Part shown: piece after piece, positions 53,685 through 64,000 of the stretch | How positions within the stretch are numbered: position 1 is the first letter of the stretch | Layout of the letters: every line of letters starts with the position of its first letter | Source: Streptomyces caniferus | GTDB lineage: Bacteria; Actinomycetota; Actinomycetes; Streptomycetales; Streptomycetaceae | Reading direction: 5' to 3' | Length of the DNA stretch: 64,000 bases | Assembly: GCF_009811555.1 (NCBI RefSeq) | Contig: NZ_BLIN01000005.1 | Location: 1,559,501-1,623,500, forward strand | Program-made: the position numbers and the translations under genes | The notes under the pieces: generated by a model | Database searches by the model: none | Told to the model about the DNA's origin: nothing | The model's input: only the letters and a program-made list of their open reading frames with translations

Positions 53685-54500
53685 TCAGGTCAGCGGGCCG
53701 TACAACTCCGGCCTGCGGTCGTGCAGATAGGGGTTGTCCGCCCGGGATTCCTTCAGGAAGGCGGGGTCGACCTCGGCCCGCACCAGCTGCTCGGTGCGGC
53801 CGGCGCGGGTTTGGACGACACCGTCCGGGCCGGCCAGGCAGCTCAGGCCGACGAACTCGAACTCGCCCTCGGCGCCGACCCGGTTGACGTACGCGACGTA
53901 CATCTGGTTCTCGAAGGCACGGACCGGGATGACGGACTCGGCGACGAACTGGAAGGGGTGCATCTGCGCGGTGGGCACCAGCAGCAGATCGGTGCCGGCC
54001 AGCGCATGGGCCCGGACGTTCTCCGGGAACTCCACGTCGTAGCAGATCAGCAGGCCGATCCGGAGGCCGGCCAGCTCGGCCTGGACGACGGTTTGCTCAC
54101 CCGGGGTGAACCACTCGTGCTCGAAGCAGCCGAAGAGATGGGTCTTGCGGTAGTTCGCGAGGCGCTCGCCCTCCGGGCCGATGAGCTGCGCCGAGTTGTA
54201 CACCGCGGCGCTGTCGGGCTCGTCCTGCGCGGCGCGCTCGGGGTAGCCGTAGAGCACCGCGATGCCGTGTGCGGCGGCGATCTTCCCGATGGCCCGTGCG
54301 CTGTCGCCGTCGGCGGTCTCGGCGAGGCGGTGGACGTCGGCGCCGATGGCGTAGCCGGTGAGGAACAGCTCGGGGCAGGCCAGCAGCCCGGCGCCGGTCG
54401 CGGCCGCCGCGCGGGCCGCGTCGTTGAGGATCCGCAGGTTGTGCGCGACATCGCCGGGCCGGCCCGAACTCTGGAGCAGGGCGGTGTGCAGCGACGTCAT
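53685..54500 (-). CDS. Carbon-nitrogen hydrolase (nitrilase superfamily)
   Basis: The protein has 271 residues from ATG 54500 with GAGGGG upstream. The catalytic triad is visible: Glu in CPELFLTGY, Lys in NYRKTHLFG and Cys in LLICYDVEFPE. This is the amidase branch (aliphatic amidase/omega-amidase-like). It is co-directional with the downstream amine oxidase and probably hydrolyses the amide that enzyme makes. Three TTGCGC boxes lie upstream. Confidence 0.88.
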   Translation of the reverse strand: MTSLHTALLQSSGRPGDVAHNLRILNDAARAAAATGAGLLACPELFLTGYAIGADVHRLAETADGDSARAIGKIAAAHGIAVLYGYPERAAQDEPDSAAVYNSAQLIGPEGERLANYRKTHLFGCFEHEWFTPGEQTVVQAELAGLRIGLLICYDVEFPENVRAHALAGTDLLLVPTAQMHPFQFVAESVIPVRAFENQMYVAYVNRVGAEGEFEFVGLSCLAGPDGVVQTRAGRTEQLVRAEVDPAFLKESRADNPYLHDRRPELYGPLT

Positions 54501-54578
54501 GGGACCCCTCGGCGCGGACGGTGCGGGTGGACGCATTGACGGTACGGGCCGCCGACGATTCGGGACAAGGCGCCACCG

Positions 54579-54637
54579 TTGCGCGCCGAGGGACGATTCG
54601 TTGCGCGTTCAAGGGACTGTGCGGCGATTCGTTGCGC
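54579..54637. promoter_or_regulatory. Three phased TTGCGC boxes upstream of the nitrilase/oxidase operon
   Basis: TTGCGC starts at 54579, 54601 and 54632, at intervals of 22 and 31 bases. Two copies share the longer word GATTCGTTGCGC. A matching set lies upstream of the amino-acid permease at 59523. The rest of 54501-54824 shows no gene. Confidence 0.6.
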
Positions 54638-54824
54638 CCCGTGCCCGGGGTGGTCCCGGACCGGTGCACACCCGGCGGCCCCGGGGCGCCGCGGGCCTCC
54701 CGTCAGCGCACGAGCCCCCTGTCGGCGGTCATCCGGTCGAGGACGGTCACGGTGCGGCGGGGGTCGTCGTCGGTGAGCCCCCCGTATCAGTGGCCCAGCG
54801 GCGCCACCGCAGCGGCCGCGGCGT

Positions 54825-55778
54825 TCAGCCCTCGTCGGCCGGCAGGTCCCGCAGGATGTCCCGCACCAGCGTGCGCACCGTCGCGCGCAGCCAGCGGTGC
54901 CCCGCGTCCGCCTCGTGCCGCGGATGCCAGGCCATCTCCATGGTCATCGGCGGCAGCGCGAACGGGACCGGCAGCGTGCGCAGCCCCAGCCCGCGGACCA
55001 TCGAGGCCGCGGCCCGGGCATTGGCCAGGCCGACCGCGTCGGTGTCCCGGACCATCATCAGCGACGCGGCGAAGGTCGGGACGGTGGCGATCACCCGGCG
55101 CCGCAGCCCGCGTTCGGCGAGCGCGGCGTCGAGGGGACCGGTCAGCCGGCCGCGCCGGGAGAAGTTGAGGTGCGGGGCGTCGGCGAACCGGCGCGCGGTG
55201 AGTCGCCCCGTGGTCAGCGGGTGTCCCTCGCGGACCACCGCGACGCTGTGGTCGACGAACAGCTGCTCCCTGCGGATCTCCGGTTCGCGGCTGTCGATGA
55301 CGCCGAGCTCCAGGTCCGCCGCGCCGTCCCGCAGCAGCGGCACATCGACATGGCTCTCGCCGAGGAACCGCAGCGTGACCTGTGGGGCCGCCTCCGCGAC
55401 ACGGGCGACCAGCCGCGGGCCGACGGCGGTGACCAGGAGGTCATTGGCGTAGAAGGTGAACACCCGGGCCAGTTGGGCCGGGTCGGTCGGCGCGGAGGGG
55501 GCCAGCACCCCCTGTGCCGCCTCCACCAGCCGGCGCACCTCGGACCTGATCTCCAGGGCGCGCGGGGTGGGCACCATCCGGCGGCCGGCCCGCACCAGCA
55601 CGGGGTCGCCGATGGTCCGGCGGATACGGCCGAGCGCACGGCTCATGGCCGGGGCGGAGAGTCCGAGCCGGTCGGCGGCCGCGGTCACGCTCTGCTCTTC
55701 GAGCAGGGCATCCAGCGCCGTCAGCAGGTTGAGGTCGATGTTTGCGTTTCGCGCAATCATGGAGTGCATACCTTGCAT
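54825..55778 (-). CDS. LysR-family transcriptional regulator
   Basis: The protein has 317 residues; ATG 55778 is the longest start and ATG 55760 is plausible. The HTH is NLLTALDALLEEQSVTAAAD, then RLGLSAPAMSRALGRIR. A type 2 periplasmic-binding effector domain follows. It is divergent from the MFS drug-transporter gene with only ~36 bases between starts and probably controls it. Confidence 0.9.
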   Translation of the reverse strand: MQGMHSMIARNANIDLNLLTALDALLEEQSVTAAADRLGLSAPAMSRALGRIRRTIGDPVLVRAGRRMVPTPRALEIRSEVRRLVEAAQGVLAPSAPTDPAQLARVFTFYANDLLVTAVGPRLVARVAEAAPQVTLRFLGESHVDVPLLRDGAADLELGVIDSREPEIRREQLFVDHSVAVVREGHPLTTGRLTARRFADAPHLNFSRRGRLTGPLDAALAERGLRRRVIATVPTFAASLMMVRDTDAVGLANARAAASMVRGLGLRTLPVPFALPPMTMEMAWHPRHEADAGHRWLRATVRTLVRDILRDLPADEG

Positions 55779-55814
55779 TTGAGGTCAACTCGCCAGGACT
55801 CTAGCGTCCCTGCC

Positions 55815-57269
55815 ATGACCTCGACCGTTTCCCCTCCGGAGTCCTCTCCCGCGTCCGTCGGCGCCCCCGCGCGGCAGCGCTCGGTGACGGCCGCGATGTG
55901 TGCCTGTGTGCTGGTCGCGCAGTCGCTGGTGGCCGCGATGAACCTCGCGATACCCAAGATCGCCGCAAGCGGCCTGCACCCCTCCCCCGCCCAGCTGTTG
56001 TGGATCGTGGACACCTATGTCCTGGTCTTCGCGGGGCTGCTGATCCCGGCCGGGGCGCTCGGCGACCGGGTGGGCCGTAAGGGCGTGCTGCTCACCGGGC
56101 TCGGTGTGTTCGCCGCGGGCGCGCTGCTGAGCGCGACCGCGGCCGGTCTGCCGGTGCTGCTGGCGGGCCGCGCCCTCTCGGGTGCGGGGGCCGCGCTCCT
56201 GGTGCCCGCGACCATGTCCGTCCTGCTGCACTCCGCCGCGCCCGACCGCAAGGCCGGGGCGGTGGCCGCCTGGAGCACGGCGGTCGGCATCGGCGGGATG
56301 GCGGGCAACGCGGGCGGCGCGCTGATCCTGCAGTACCTGCCCTGGCAGGGGCTGTTCTGGGGCTATGTGCCGCTCGCCCTGGCCCTGCTGGCCTGGGTCG
56401 CGACGGCCGCACCCCGGATTCCCCGGCAGGCCGCGCCGCTCGATCTGCCGGGCTCGGCGCTGCTGGTCCTCGGGGCGACGGCGCTGCTCTTCGGCATCAT
56501 CGAAGGCCCGGGGCTGGGCTGGACGTCCCTCCCGGTGACCGGCGGCTTCGCCTTGGCTGTGGTGGTGTTCGCGGTGTTCGTACGGCACGGGCTGCGGGCC
56601 GCGCACCCGGTGCTGGACCCCCGGCTGTTCCGGCTGCCGCGGCTGCGCGCCGGCACCCTCGGCATCGCCGTCACCTTCTTCGGGATGTTCGCGCTCTTCT
56701 ACGTCAACGCGCAGTTCCTGCAGTACGTGAAGGGCTACTCACCGCTGCAGACGGGCTGCGCGATCGTGCCGCTGGCCGTCGGGATGATGGCGACGACGAA
56801 GTACGGCATGCGCGGGGCGCAGCGGGCCGGCGAGGCCAGGACGGCGGGCGCGGGACTGGCGCTGATCGCGGCCGGTCTGCTGCTGCTCTCCACCGCGGAC
56901 GCCCACACGCCGTACGTCCTCTACCTGGTGTTCCTCCTGGTGATGTCGGCCGGTGCGGGACTGGCGATGCCGACGCTGTCGCATGCGATCGTGGCGTCCG
57001 TACCGGCCCGGCGCTCCGGGATGGGGTCGGGACTCCAGGGGGCGGCACGGGAGTTGGGCGCGGCGCTGGGGATCGCCGTGGTGGGCACCGTGCTGTCCGT
57101 GCGCTTCGCCTCGGGTACCGGTGACGGCGCCGCCGCGGCCACCGCGTTCACCGCCGCGACGGCGCTGGGTTACCGGATCGCGGCGGGCGTGGTGCTGGTG
57201 GTGGGCCTCGCCGTGGTGCGCGGTCTGCGCACCGGGGCACGGGCCGGGCAGGACCGGATCCCGGCCTGA
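55815..57269 (+). CDS. MFS transporter, DHA2-type (14 TM)
   Basis: The protein has 484 residues from ATG 55815 with about 14 hydrophobic segments. GALGDRVGRKGVLLTGLG is the MFS loop motif. QLLWIVDTYVLVFAGLLIPA and GIGGMAGNAGGALILQYLPW match the DHA2 drug:proton antiporters (e.g. methylenomycin and actinorhodin exporters). The substrate is unknown. Confidence 0.9.
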   Translation: MTSTVSPPESSPASVGAPARQRSVTAAMCACVLVAQSLVAAMNLAIPKIAASGLHPSPAQLLWIVDTYVLVFAGLLIPAGALGDRVGRKGVLLTGLGVFAAGALLSATAAGLPVLLAGRALSGAGAALLVPATMSVLLHSAAPDRKAGAVAAWSTAVGIGGMAGNAGGALILQYLPWQGLFWGYVPLALALLAWVATAAPRIPRQAAPLDLPGSALLVLGATALLFGIIEGPGLGWTSLPVTGGFALAVVVFAVFVRHGLRAAHPVLDPRLFRLPRLRAGTLGIAVTFFGMFALFYVNAQFLQYVKGYSPLQTGCAIVPLAVGMMATTKYGMRGAQRAGEARTAGAGLALIAAGLLLLSTADAHTPYVLYLVFLLVMSAGAGLAMPTLSHAIVASVPARRSGMGSGLQGAARELGAALGIAVVGTVLSVRFASGTGDGAAAATAFTAATALGYRIAAGVVLVVGLAVVRGLRTGARAGQDRIPA

Positions 57270-57314
57270 GGCGCGCTCGGGAAGCGGCACGGCCGCCAGG
57301 GGCGCCGGAGCGCC

Positions 57315-57372
57315 GCGACGCCCGCTCCCGTATCCGCCCGGTCGGCCGGGCGGATACGGGAGCGGGCGTCGC
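57315..57372. terminator. Very long perfect hairpin, bidirectional terminator
   Basis: Two perfect 27-bp arms (57315-57341 and 57346-57372) close a four-base TCGG loop. The arm begins GCGACGCCCGCTCCCGTATC. It separates the convergent MFS and Lrp genes. Confidence 0.75.
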
Positions 57373-57400
57373 ACGGCAGGCGGGACGTCGCCGGAAAGAC

Positions 57401-57856
57401 TCAGCCCGGCGCCCCCGAGCTGTACCGTCGCAGCAGCGGCGAGAGCACCAGGACGGACTTCGTCCGCTCCACGAACGGTTCGCCCGCGATCCGCTCCAGC
57501 ACCCGCTCGAAGTGGCGCATGTCGGAGGCGAAGACCTGGACGACGGCGTCCGCCTCACCGGTGACGGTGGAGGCGGACGCCACTTCCGGGTAGCGCGACA
57601 GGCCGCGGTGGATCGCCTCGGGCGAGGTGTTGCGGCGGCAGTAGATCTCGATGAACCCCTCGGTCTCCCAGCCGAGCGCGGCCGGATCGACCCGGACCGT
57701 GAAGCCGGTGATCGCGCCGTCGGCCCGCAGCCGGTCCACCCGGCGCTTGACGGCCGGCGCGGACAGCCCGACCTCCTGGCCGATATCGGCATAGCTGCGG
57801 CGGGCGTCCTCGGCGAGGGCGTGGACGATGCGTTCGTCGAGATCGTTCAGTCGCAC
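57401..57856 (-). CDS. Lrp/AsnC-family transcriptional regulator
   Basis: The protein has 151 residues from GTG 57856. The HTH reads LNDLDERIVHALAEDARRSY, then ADIGQEVGLSAPAVKRRVDR. The RAM effector domain follows, with TVTGEADAVVQVFASDMRHF. It is 10 bases downstream of the permease and co-transcribed. It is a candidate binder of the TTGCGC boxes. Confidence 0.92.
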   Translation of the reverse strand: MRLNDLDERIVHALAEDARRSYADIGQEVGLSAPAVKRRVDRLRADGAITGFTVRVDPAALGWETEGFIEIYCRRNTSPEAIHRGLSRYPEVASASTVTGEADAVVQVFASDMRHFERVLERIAGEPFVERTKSVLVLSPLLRRYSSGAPG

Positions 57857-57866
57857 TGCGGGTGGA

Positions 57867-59339
57867 TCACTTCTCTGCGGTGGCCAATCGGGAGCGGCGC
57901 AAGCCGTAACCGAAGTAGACCACAAGGCCCACGACCATCCAGACACCGAAGACCACCCAGGTCACGGCGCCGAGGCTGCCCATCATGTAGAGGCAGAGCA
58001 GAAAGCCGATCGCCGGGAAGAGCGGCGAGAGCGGGGTGCGGAAGCTGCGCGGCATGTCGGGCCGGGTGCGGCGCAGCACGATCACCGCGATGTTGACCAG
58101 CGCGAAGGCGAACAGCGTGCCGATGCTGGTGGCGTCGGCCAGCTGGCCCAGCGGCACCGCGGCCGCGAGGATCCCGCAGAACAGCGAGACGATCACGGTG
58201 TTGGCGCGGGGCGCACCGCTCTTCGGGTGCACCTTGGCGAACACCTTGGGCACCAGCCCGTCGCGGGACATCGCGAAGAGGATGCGGGTCTGGCCGTAGA
58301 GCACGGTCAGCACGACGCTGGCGATGGCGATGACCGCGCCGAAGGCGAGCAGCACGGCCCAGAAGCTCTGGCCGGTGACGTCCTTCATGATCCCGCTCAG
58401 CGCGGCCTCCGAGCCCTCGAACTTCTGCCACGGCATGGCGCCCACGGCGATGGCCGCGACCAGGCAGTACAGGGCGGTGACGATCACCAGCGAGAGCATG
58501 ATCGCGCGCGGCATGTCGCGCTGCGGGTTCTTGGCCTCCTCGCCCGCGGTGGAGGCGGCGTCGAAGCCGATGTACGAGAAGAACAGGGTGGCGCCGGCGG
58601 CGCTGACGCCCGCCATGCCCATCGGCATGAAGTTCGCGTAGTTGCCCGACTTCACGCCCTGCACCGCGACGCCGCAGAACAGCAGCAGGGCGACGATCTT
58701 GACGACGACCATGATCGTGTTGGCGCGGGCGCTCTCCTTGGCCCCGCCCAGCAGGAACACCATCGCCAGCAGCACGACCAGCAGGGCCGGCAGGTTGAAG
58801 ATGCCGCCGTCACCGGGCGGCTGGGACAGCGCGTCCGGGATGGTGAACCCGAGCGTGCCGTCGAGCAGCTCGTTCAGGTACTGGCCCCAGCCCACGGCGA
58901 CGGCCGCGACCGAGACGCCGTACTCCAGGATCAGGCACCAGCCGCAGACCCAGGCGACCAGCTCGCCGAGGGTGGCGTACGCGTAGGAGTACGACGATCC
59001 GGAGACCGGGATGGTGCCGGCCAGCTCCGCGTAGGACAGCGCGGAGAACAGGGCGGTGATACCGGCGATGACGAAGGAAATGATCACCGCGGGCCCGGCG
59101 TCCGGGACGGCCTCGCCGAGGACCACGAAGATGCCGGTGCCCAGCGTGGCACCGATGCTGATCATGGTCAGCTGCCACATGCCCATCGAGCGGCGGAGCG
59201 TTCCCCCCTCGCCCTTGCCGCCCTCGGCGACCAGCCGCTCGACGGGCTTGCGCCGCATCAACCGGGTGCCGAGTCCTCCGGAGGAGGGCGGTCGGGGGTC
59301 GCTGTCCCCTGCGGGTGGGGATGCGCCGTGCTCCAACAC
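57867..59339 (-). CDS. Amino-acid permease (APC family)
   Basis: The protein has 490 residues from GTG 59339 with AAGGAG upstream. It has about 12 membrane segments. ISIGATLGTGIFVVLGEAV, ALSYAELAGTIPVSGSSYSY, and FFSYIGFDAASTAGEEAKNP are APC signatures of the cationic/general amino-acid type. Co-transcription with Lrp and boxes shared with the oxidase operon suggest uptake of the amino acid that the oxidase degrades. Confidence 0.9.
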   Translation of the reverse strand: MLEHGASPPAGDSDPRPPSSGGLGTRLMRRKPVERLVAEGGKGEGGTLRRSMGMWQLTMISIGATLGTGIFVVLGEAVPDAGPAVIISFVIAGITALFSALSYAELAGTIPVSGSSYSYAYATLGELVAWVCGWCLILEYGVSVAAVAVGWGQYLNELLDGTLGFTIPDALSQPPGDGGIFNLPALLVVLLAMVFLLGGAKESARANTIMVVVKIVALLLFCGVAVQGVKSGNYANFMPMGMAGVSAAGATLFFSYIGFDAASTAGEEAKNPQRDMPRAIMLSLVIVTALYCLVAAIAVGAMPWQKFEGSEAALSGIMKDVTGQSFWAVLLAFGAVIAIASVVLTVLYGQTRILFAMSRDGLVPKVFAKVHPKSGAPRANTVIVSLFCGILAAAVPLGQLADATSIGTLFAFALVNIAVIVLRRTRPDMPRSFRTPLSPLFPAIGFLLCLYMMGSLGAVTWVVFGVWMVVGLVVYFGYGLRRSRLATAEK

Positions 59340-59522
59340 TGGGGTGGCTCCTTTATCGCTGCCGATCGGATTTCGGTACGGAAGACGGCGACCGGCAGCG
59401 GTCGGTACAAGGGCATGCCGAAGCACCCCGCAGCAGGAGACCGCCGAGCAGACGGACTCCGCCACTCCACGTACAGCGCTTGACCCTACGGCCCGCCGCT
59501 GACCTGCCGTAATGCAGGTTCC

Positions 59523-59579
59523 TTGCGCAACAGCGAAGGATCATTGCGCACCGGCGCGGTGGGCGGCCGTTCGTTGCGC
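59523..59579. promoter_or_regulatory. Three phased TTGCGC boxes upstream of the permease/Lrp operon
   Basis: TTGCGC starts at 59523, 59544 and 59574, at intervals of 21 and 30 bases, nearly the same geometry as the set at 54579. The boxes lie ~180 bases before the permease start. The rest of 59340-59719 shows no gene. Confidence 0.6.
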
Positions 59580-59646
59580 GCCAGGGTCCGATCGTACGGG
59601 TTCCCACGGAGCGCAGCGGACCGGGGGCCCGGGTTCCGCATACGCG

Positions 59647-59679
59647 ACCGGCCCCGCACCGAGTCGGTGCGGGGCCGGT
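59647..59679. terminator. Hairpin terminator after guaB1
   Basis: ACCGGCCCCGCACCGA at 59647-59662 and TCGGTGCGGGGCCGGT at 59664-59679 are perfect 16-base complements. Confidence 0.7.
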
Positions 59680-59719
59680 GAGCGGCGGTTTTGGGGCGGG
59701 TGTCACGCCCCGTGGCGGG

Positions 59720-61801
<2,082 letters not shown>

Positions 61802-61805
<4 letters not shown>

Positions 61806-62269
61806 CGGAGCACCGCCTTGAAGGTCCGGTAGTGGTCGTCGGTGTAGTACGTCTCCTGGCTCCGGCCGGTGACGAGCCGACGGGCCCCGCGGTCCGGCGA
61901 GCCGGGTGTGGGCACCGTGTACTCGTGGTAGTGACCGCGCGGCTGACGGGGCAGCAGCCGCTCACGGTTGCCGAAGACGGTCCCGTCCTGCGGATACGGG
62001 AAGGGCCCGCCCTCGTCGATGAGCCGGAGGGTGGTCCGCGCCTGCGGGGGCAGCGCGCCGACCGGGACGGCCGGCATGCCCTGCGCCCAGTCCGGCACGC
62101 CGGAGCGGCTCGGGGCATCGGCGGCGGCCGTGGCGGTGGACCGCGGCGCGACGGACGAACTCCCGCCCGCGCCACCGCCCGTGGCACACCCGGCCAGCAC
62201 GAGGAGCAGCCCGGCCAGCAGCGCGCCGAGGGCGGCGGCGGCACGGCGCGGGGCGGAGCGGATCACCAT
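61802..62269 (-). CDS. Lipoprotein RNase Sa/N1-type guanyl ribonuclease
   Basis: The protein has 155 residues. A lipobox LLVLAGC after a hydrophobic signal marks a lipoprotein. The RNase core has GGPFPYPQDGTVFGNRERLL, the catalytic Glu in YHEYTVPTPGS, Arg in GARRLVTG, and His in YYTDDHYRTF. This matches the E-R-H triad of RNase Sa. Coupled to a barstar-like gene, it is a toxin with immunity. Confidence 0.88.
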
Positions 62270-62333
62270 GCGCCGATGCTGTCACAGGGCCGCGCAGGCT
62301 GCTCGTCGATACCGCGCCAGGAGTGGACGGGGC

Positions 62334-62399
62334 GGGGCGGCGGGGCGGGCGTTCACGCGCGAGGGCGGGGCGGCGGGGCGGGCGTTCACGCGCGAGGGC
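62334..62399. repeat. 33-bp tandem duplication
   Basis: A 33-base unit beginning GGGGCGGCGGGGCGGGCGTT is present as two perfect tandem copies (62334-62366 and 62367-62399), and related G-rich sequence follows. It lies between the RNase and SorC genes. Confidence 0.75.
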
Positions 62400-62477
62400 G
62401 GGGCGGGCGGCCGCGGCCGTTCGCGCGAGGCGGCGGAGCAGCCACGGGCGTGCGCGCGAGGCCCCGCCCCGGCGGGG

Positions 62478-63521
62478 TCACGCCCCGTCAGGGTCCGCCC
62501 GGTCCAGTGCGGGGCGCGGCCCGGGGCCGGTCTCCAGCAGCAGATGGTCGGCCGCTGCGGTGTCCGTGACCAGGCTCGTCACCAGCCCGGAGCGCAGCAC
62601 CGCGCCGATCGCGTCGGCCTTGCGGCGGCCGCCGGCGATGGCCACGACCTCCGGGATACGGCGGAGCCGGTCCGCCTCGACGGTGATGCAGCGCTCGCCG
62701 AGGTCCCGGCCGATCCGGCGGCCCTCGGTGTCGAAGAGGTGCGCCGACATCTCGGCGGCCGCACCCAGCGAGGCGTAGTGCTCCCGCTCCTGCTCCGACA
62801 GCATGTCGTAGACCGTCGAGACGCCCGGCTCCCAGGAGCCGATGGAGACGCAGGCGACGGTGACCTTGTCGAAGTACTCGAACGCGCGGGCGATCCCGGT
62901 CTGGCGGCGCAGCGCCTCGGCGGTCGCCGAGTCCGGCAGCAGCATCGGCGCATAGATCGGGTGCGCCTCGCCGCCGGAGACGTCGGCCGCCCGGCGCACC
63001 GCCTCGACCGAGCCGCGGTCGGCGGTGCCCGCGTCGTACACACCGGTCAACTGCACGACGGTGCACGGCGGGAGGCGGTGCAGCGCGGCCGCCATGTGAA
63101 TGGTCGACCGGCCCCAGGCCAGCCCGAGCACATCGCCCTCGTTGACCAGCTCGCCGAGCAGATCGGCGGCCACCTCGCCGAGGTTCTCCGGGTCGGCGGC
63201 GTCGTCGGGCGGGGTCTGACCGCCGAAGGCGGGGGGAGCGTCCGCGGGCGATTCGACGACCACCGCGTGCCGCAGGCCGTAGCGGGCCCGCAGGGCGTCG
63301 GAGCGTTCGGCGTCCAGCTCGGAGGGCACCCGGATCTCGATCCGCACGAGATCACGTTCCAGGGCGGTCTCCAGCACCCGCGCGACCTTGAAGCGGCTGA
63401 CGCCGAATTCCTCCGCGATCTGGATCTTCGACTTGTTCTCAAGATAGAAACGGCGGGCCATGGCCGCGGCCTGCACCAGCTCGGCAGGGCCCATTCCGGA
63501 CTGTGGGCGGCTGGCTACCAC
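62478..63521 (-). CDS. SorC/DeoR-type sugar-binding transcriptional regulator
   Basis: The protein has 347 residues from GTG 63521, chosen for its GGGGAG site; ATG 63563 is in frame. The HTH is YLENKSKIQIAEEFGVSRFK, then VARVLETAL. The SorC effector domain has VNEGDVLGLAWGRSTIHMAA, GVYDAGTADR and VVAIAGGRRKADAIGAVLRS. Family members respond to sugar phosphates. It precedes rpe, suggesting control by a pentose-phosphate intermediate. Confidence 0.88.
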   Translation of the reverse strand: MVASRPQSGMGPAELVQAAAMARRFYLENKSKIQIAEEFGVSRFKVARVLETALERDLVRIEIRVPSELDAERSDALRARYGLRHAVVVESPADAPPAFGGQTPPDDAADPENLGEVAADLLGELVNEGDVLGLAWGRSTIHMAAALHRLPPCTVVQLTGVYDAGTADRGSVEAVRRAADVSGGEAHPIYAPMLLPDSATAEALRRQTGIARAFEYFDKVTVACVSIGSWEPGVSTVYDMLSEQEREHYASLGAAAEMSAHLFDTEGRRIGRDLGERCITVEADRLRRIPEVVAIAGGRRKADAIGAVLRSGLVTSLVTDTAAADHLLLETGPGPRPALDRADPDGA

Positions 63522-63713
63522 GAAATTCTCCCCTTTTGCGCATCTGATCGAGTCTTTGCTCATCCTTTCAGAAACCCGGCGGCAACGGGGACCATGACCG
63601 CCCCGACCCTCGTGAACGCTCGGTTGCGCCACGAACAACCGGCGGCACGGTCCCCGCCCGCGCGGATTTCCATGGCGTGAATCAGTCGGGCCGCCGGTTC
63701 CCGCTCGCCGCGC

Positions 63714-64000
63714 TCAGTGCGCGCAGCCCCAGCCCGCCGCCGCGGTCGCCGTCTCGGCCTTCTCCCGCAGATCGCGGACCGCCTTGGCCGGGTCGTCCGC
63801 GCCGTACACCGCGGAGCCCGCCACGAACACATCGGCGCCCGCCTCCGCGCAGCGCTCGATGGTGGCCGCCGACACCCCGCCGTCCACCTGGAGACCCAGC
63901 TGCAAACCGTGCCGGGAGATCAGCTCACGGGTGCGGCGGATCTTCGGCAGCATGATGTCCAGGAACGCCTGGCCGCCGAAGCCGGGCTCCACGGTCATGA
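63714..64000 (-). CDS. rpe: Ribulose-phosphate 3-epimerase, cut by the window edge
   Basis: Only the C-terminal ~95 residues are visible. [20 protein letters not shown] and [19 protein letters not shown] carry the metal-binding and phosphate-binding strands of this TIM barrel, and AGSAVYG follows. It interconverts ribulose and xylulose 5-phosphates. The 5' end lies beyond the right edge. Confidence 0.92.
   Translation of the reverse strand, partial: MTVEPGFGGQAFLDIMLPKIRRTRELISRHGLQLGLQVDGGVSAATIERCAEAGADVFVAGSAVYGADDPAKAVRDLREKAETATAAAGWGCAH

Noticed and set aside
51063-54539. Long plus-strand open frame across TetR, oxidase and nitrilase genes
   Set aside because: Overlaps three well-identified genes and has low-complexity composition typical of antisense frames.

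Overview
The window is high-GC DNA with GTG starts, TTA codons restricted to accessory genes, and gene families typical of Streptomyces: zinc-ribbon HTH/TPR regulators, RsbW-like kinases, NB-ARC/TPR proteins, a rib operon with an FMN riboswitch, and GuaB1. It is a Streptomyces chromosome segment in two parts. From 1 to about 22.86 kb lies an accessory island ending in a tyrosine integrase. From about 22.81 to 64 kb lies housekeeping-type chromosome whose families and order look conserved.

Island, left part (1-6.9 kb). A truncated phosphotransferase is at the edge. Two paralogous zinc-ribbon HTH/TPR regulators follow, each preceded by the same TATCAC/GTGATA operator. One leads into a 2H phosphoesterase and the other into a HAD phosphatase. 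A frameshifted RsbW-like kinase relic lies between them. A Nudix hydrolase comes next.

Island, centre (7.16-16.34 kb). Eight plus-strand genes form one tight, mostly overlapping operon: radical SAM/SPASM enzyme, HPr-kinase-like P-loop protein, NodU/CmcH-type O-carbamoyltransferase, APH-fold kinase, DegT-family sugar or cyclitol aminotransferase, Nudix hydrolase, nucleotide-sugar 6-dehydrogenase and adenosine deaminase-like hydrolase. Several carry TTA codons. The set reads as an unrecognised biosynthetic cluster for a carbamoylated amino-sugar, aminocyclitol or nucleoside-like product.

Island, right part (16.3-22.9 kb). This holds gene debris, an unknown minus-strand gene, an 11-bp-phased GGGGACTTT array, and a possible 2.9-kb IS5-type unit with a complete extra murJ between its left end and its frameshifting transposase. 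The integrase overlaps the 3' end of a C39-like peptidase gene.

Chromosomal part. In order: secreted C39-like peptidase, uridine-kinase-like protein, CbxX/EccA-type AAA+ protein, two CNNM/CorC membrane proteins, a PH-domain protein, hisG-hisE, and ribD-ribE-ribM-ribBA-ribH behind an FMN riboswitch. Then NmrA-like reductase, a ROK repressor divergent from an MFS exporter with a clear operator, a thioesterase, a uracil/xanthine permease, a DUF5995-like protein and an LLM oxidoreductase. At 44.3-49.6 kb a four-gene minus-strand cassette encodes an NB-ARC/TPR NTPase, an 88-aa protein, a 135-aa protein and a right-handed beta-helix protein. The last two share a GPVFHA..FAWNN motif, suggesting a motif-templated signalling system. 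After that come SDR/TetR, flavin amine oxidase with nitrilase-family amidase, LysR/MFS, and Lrp with an amino-acid permease. The oxidase/nitrilase and permease/Lrp operons share a three-box TTGCGC pattern upstream. The window ends with guaB1, a barstar-like/secreted RNase pair, a SorC regulator and a truncated rpe.
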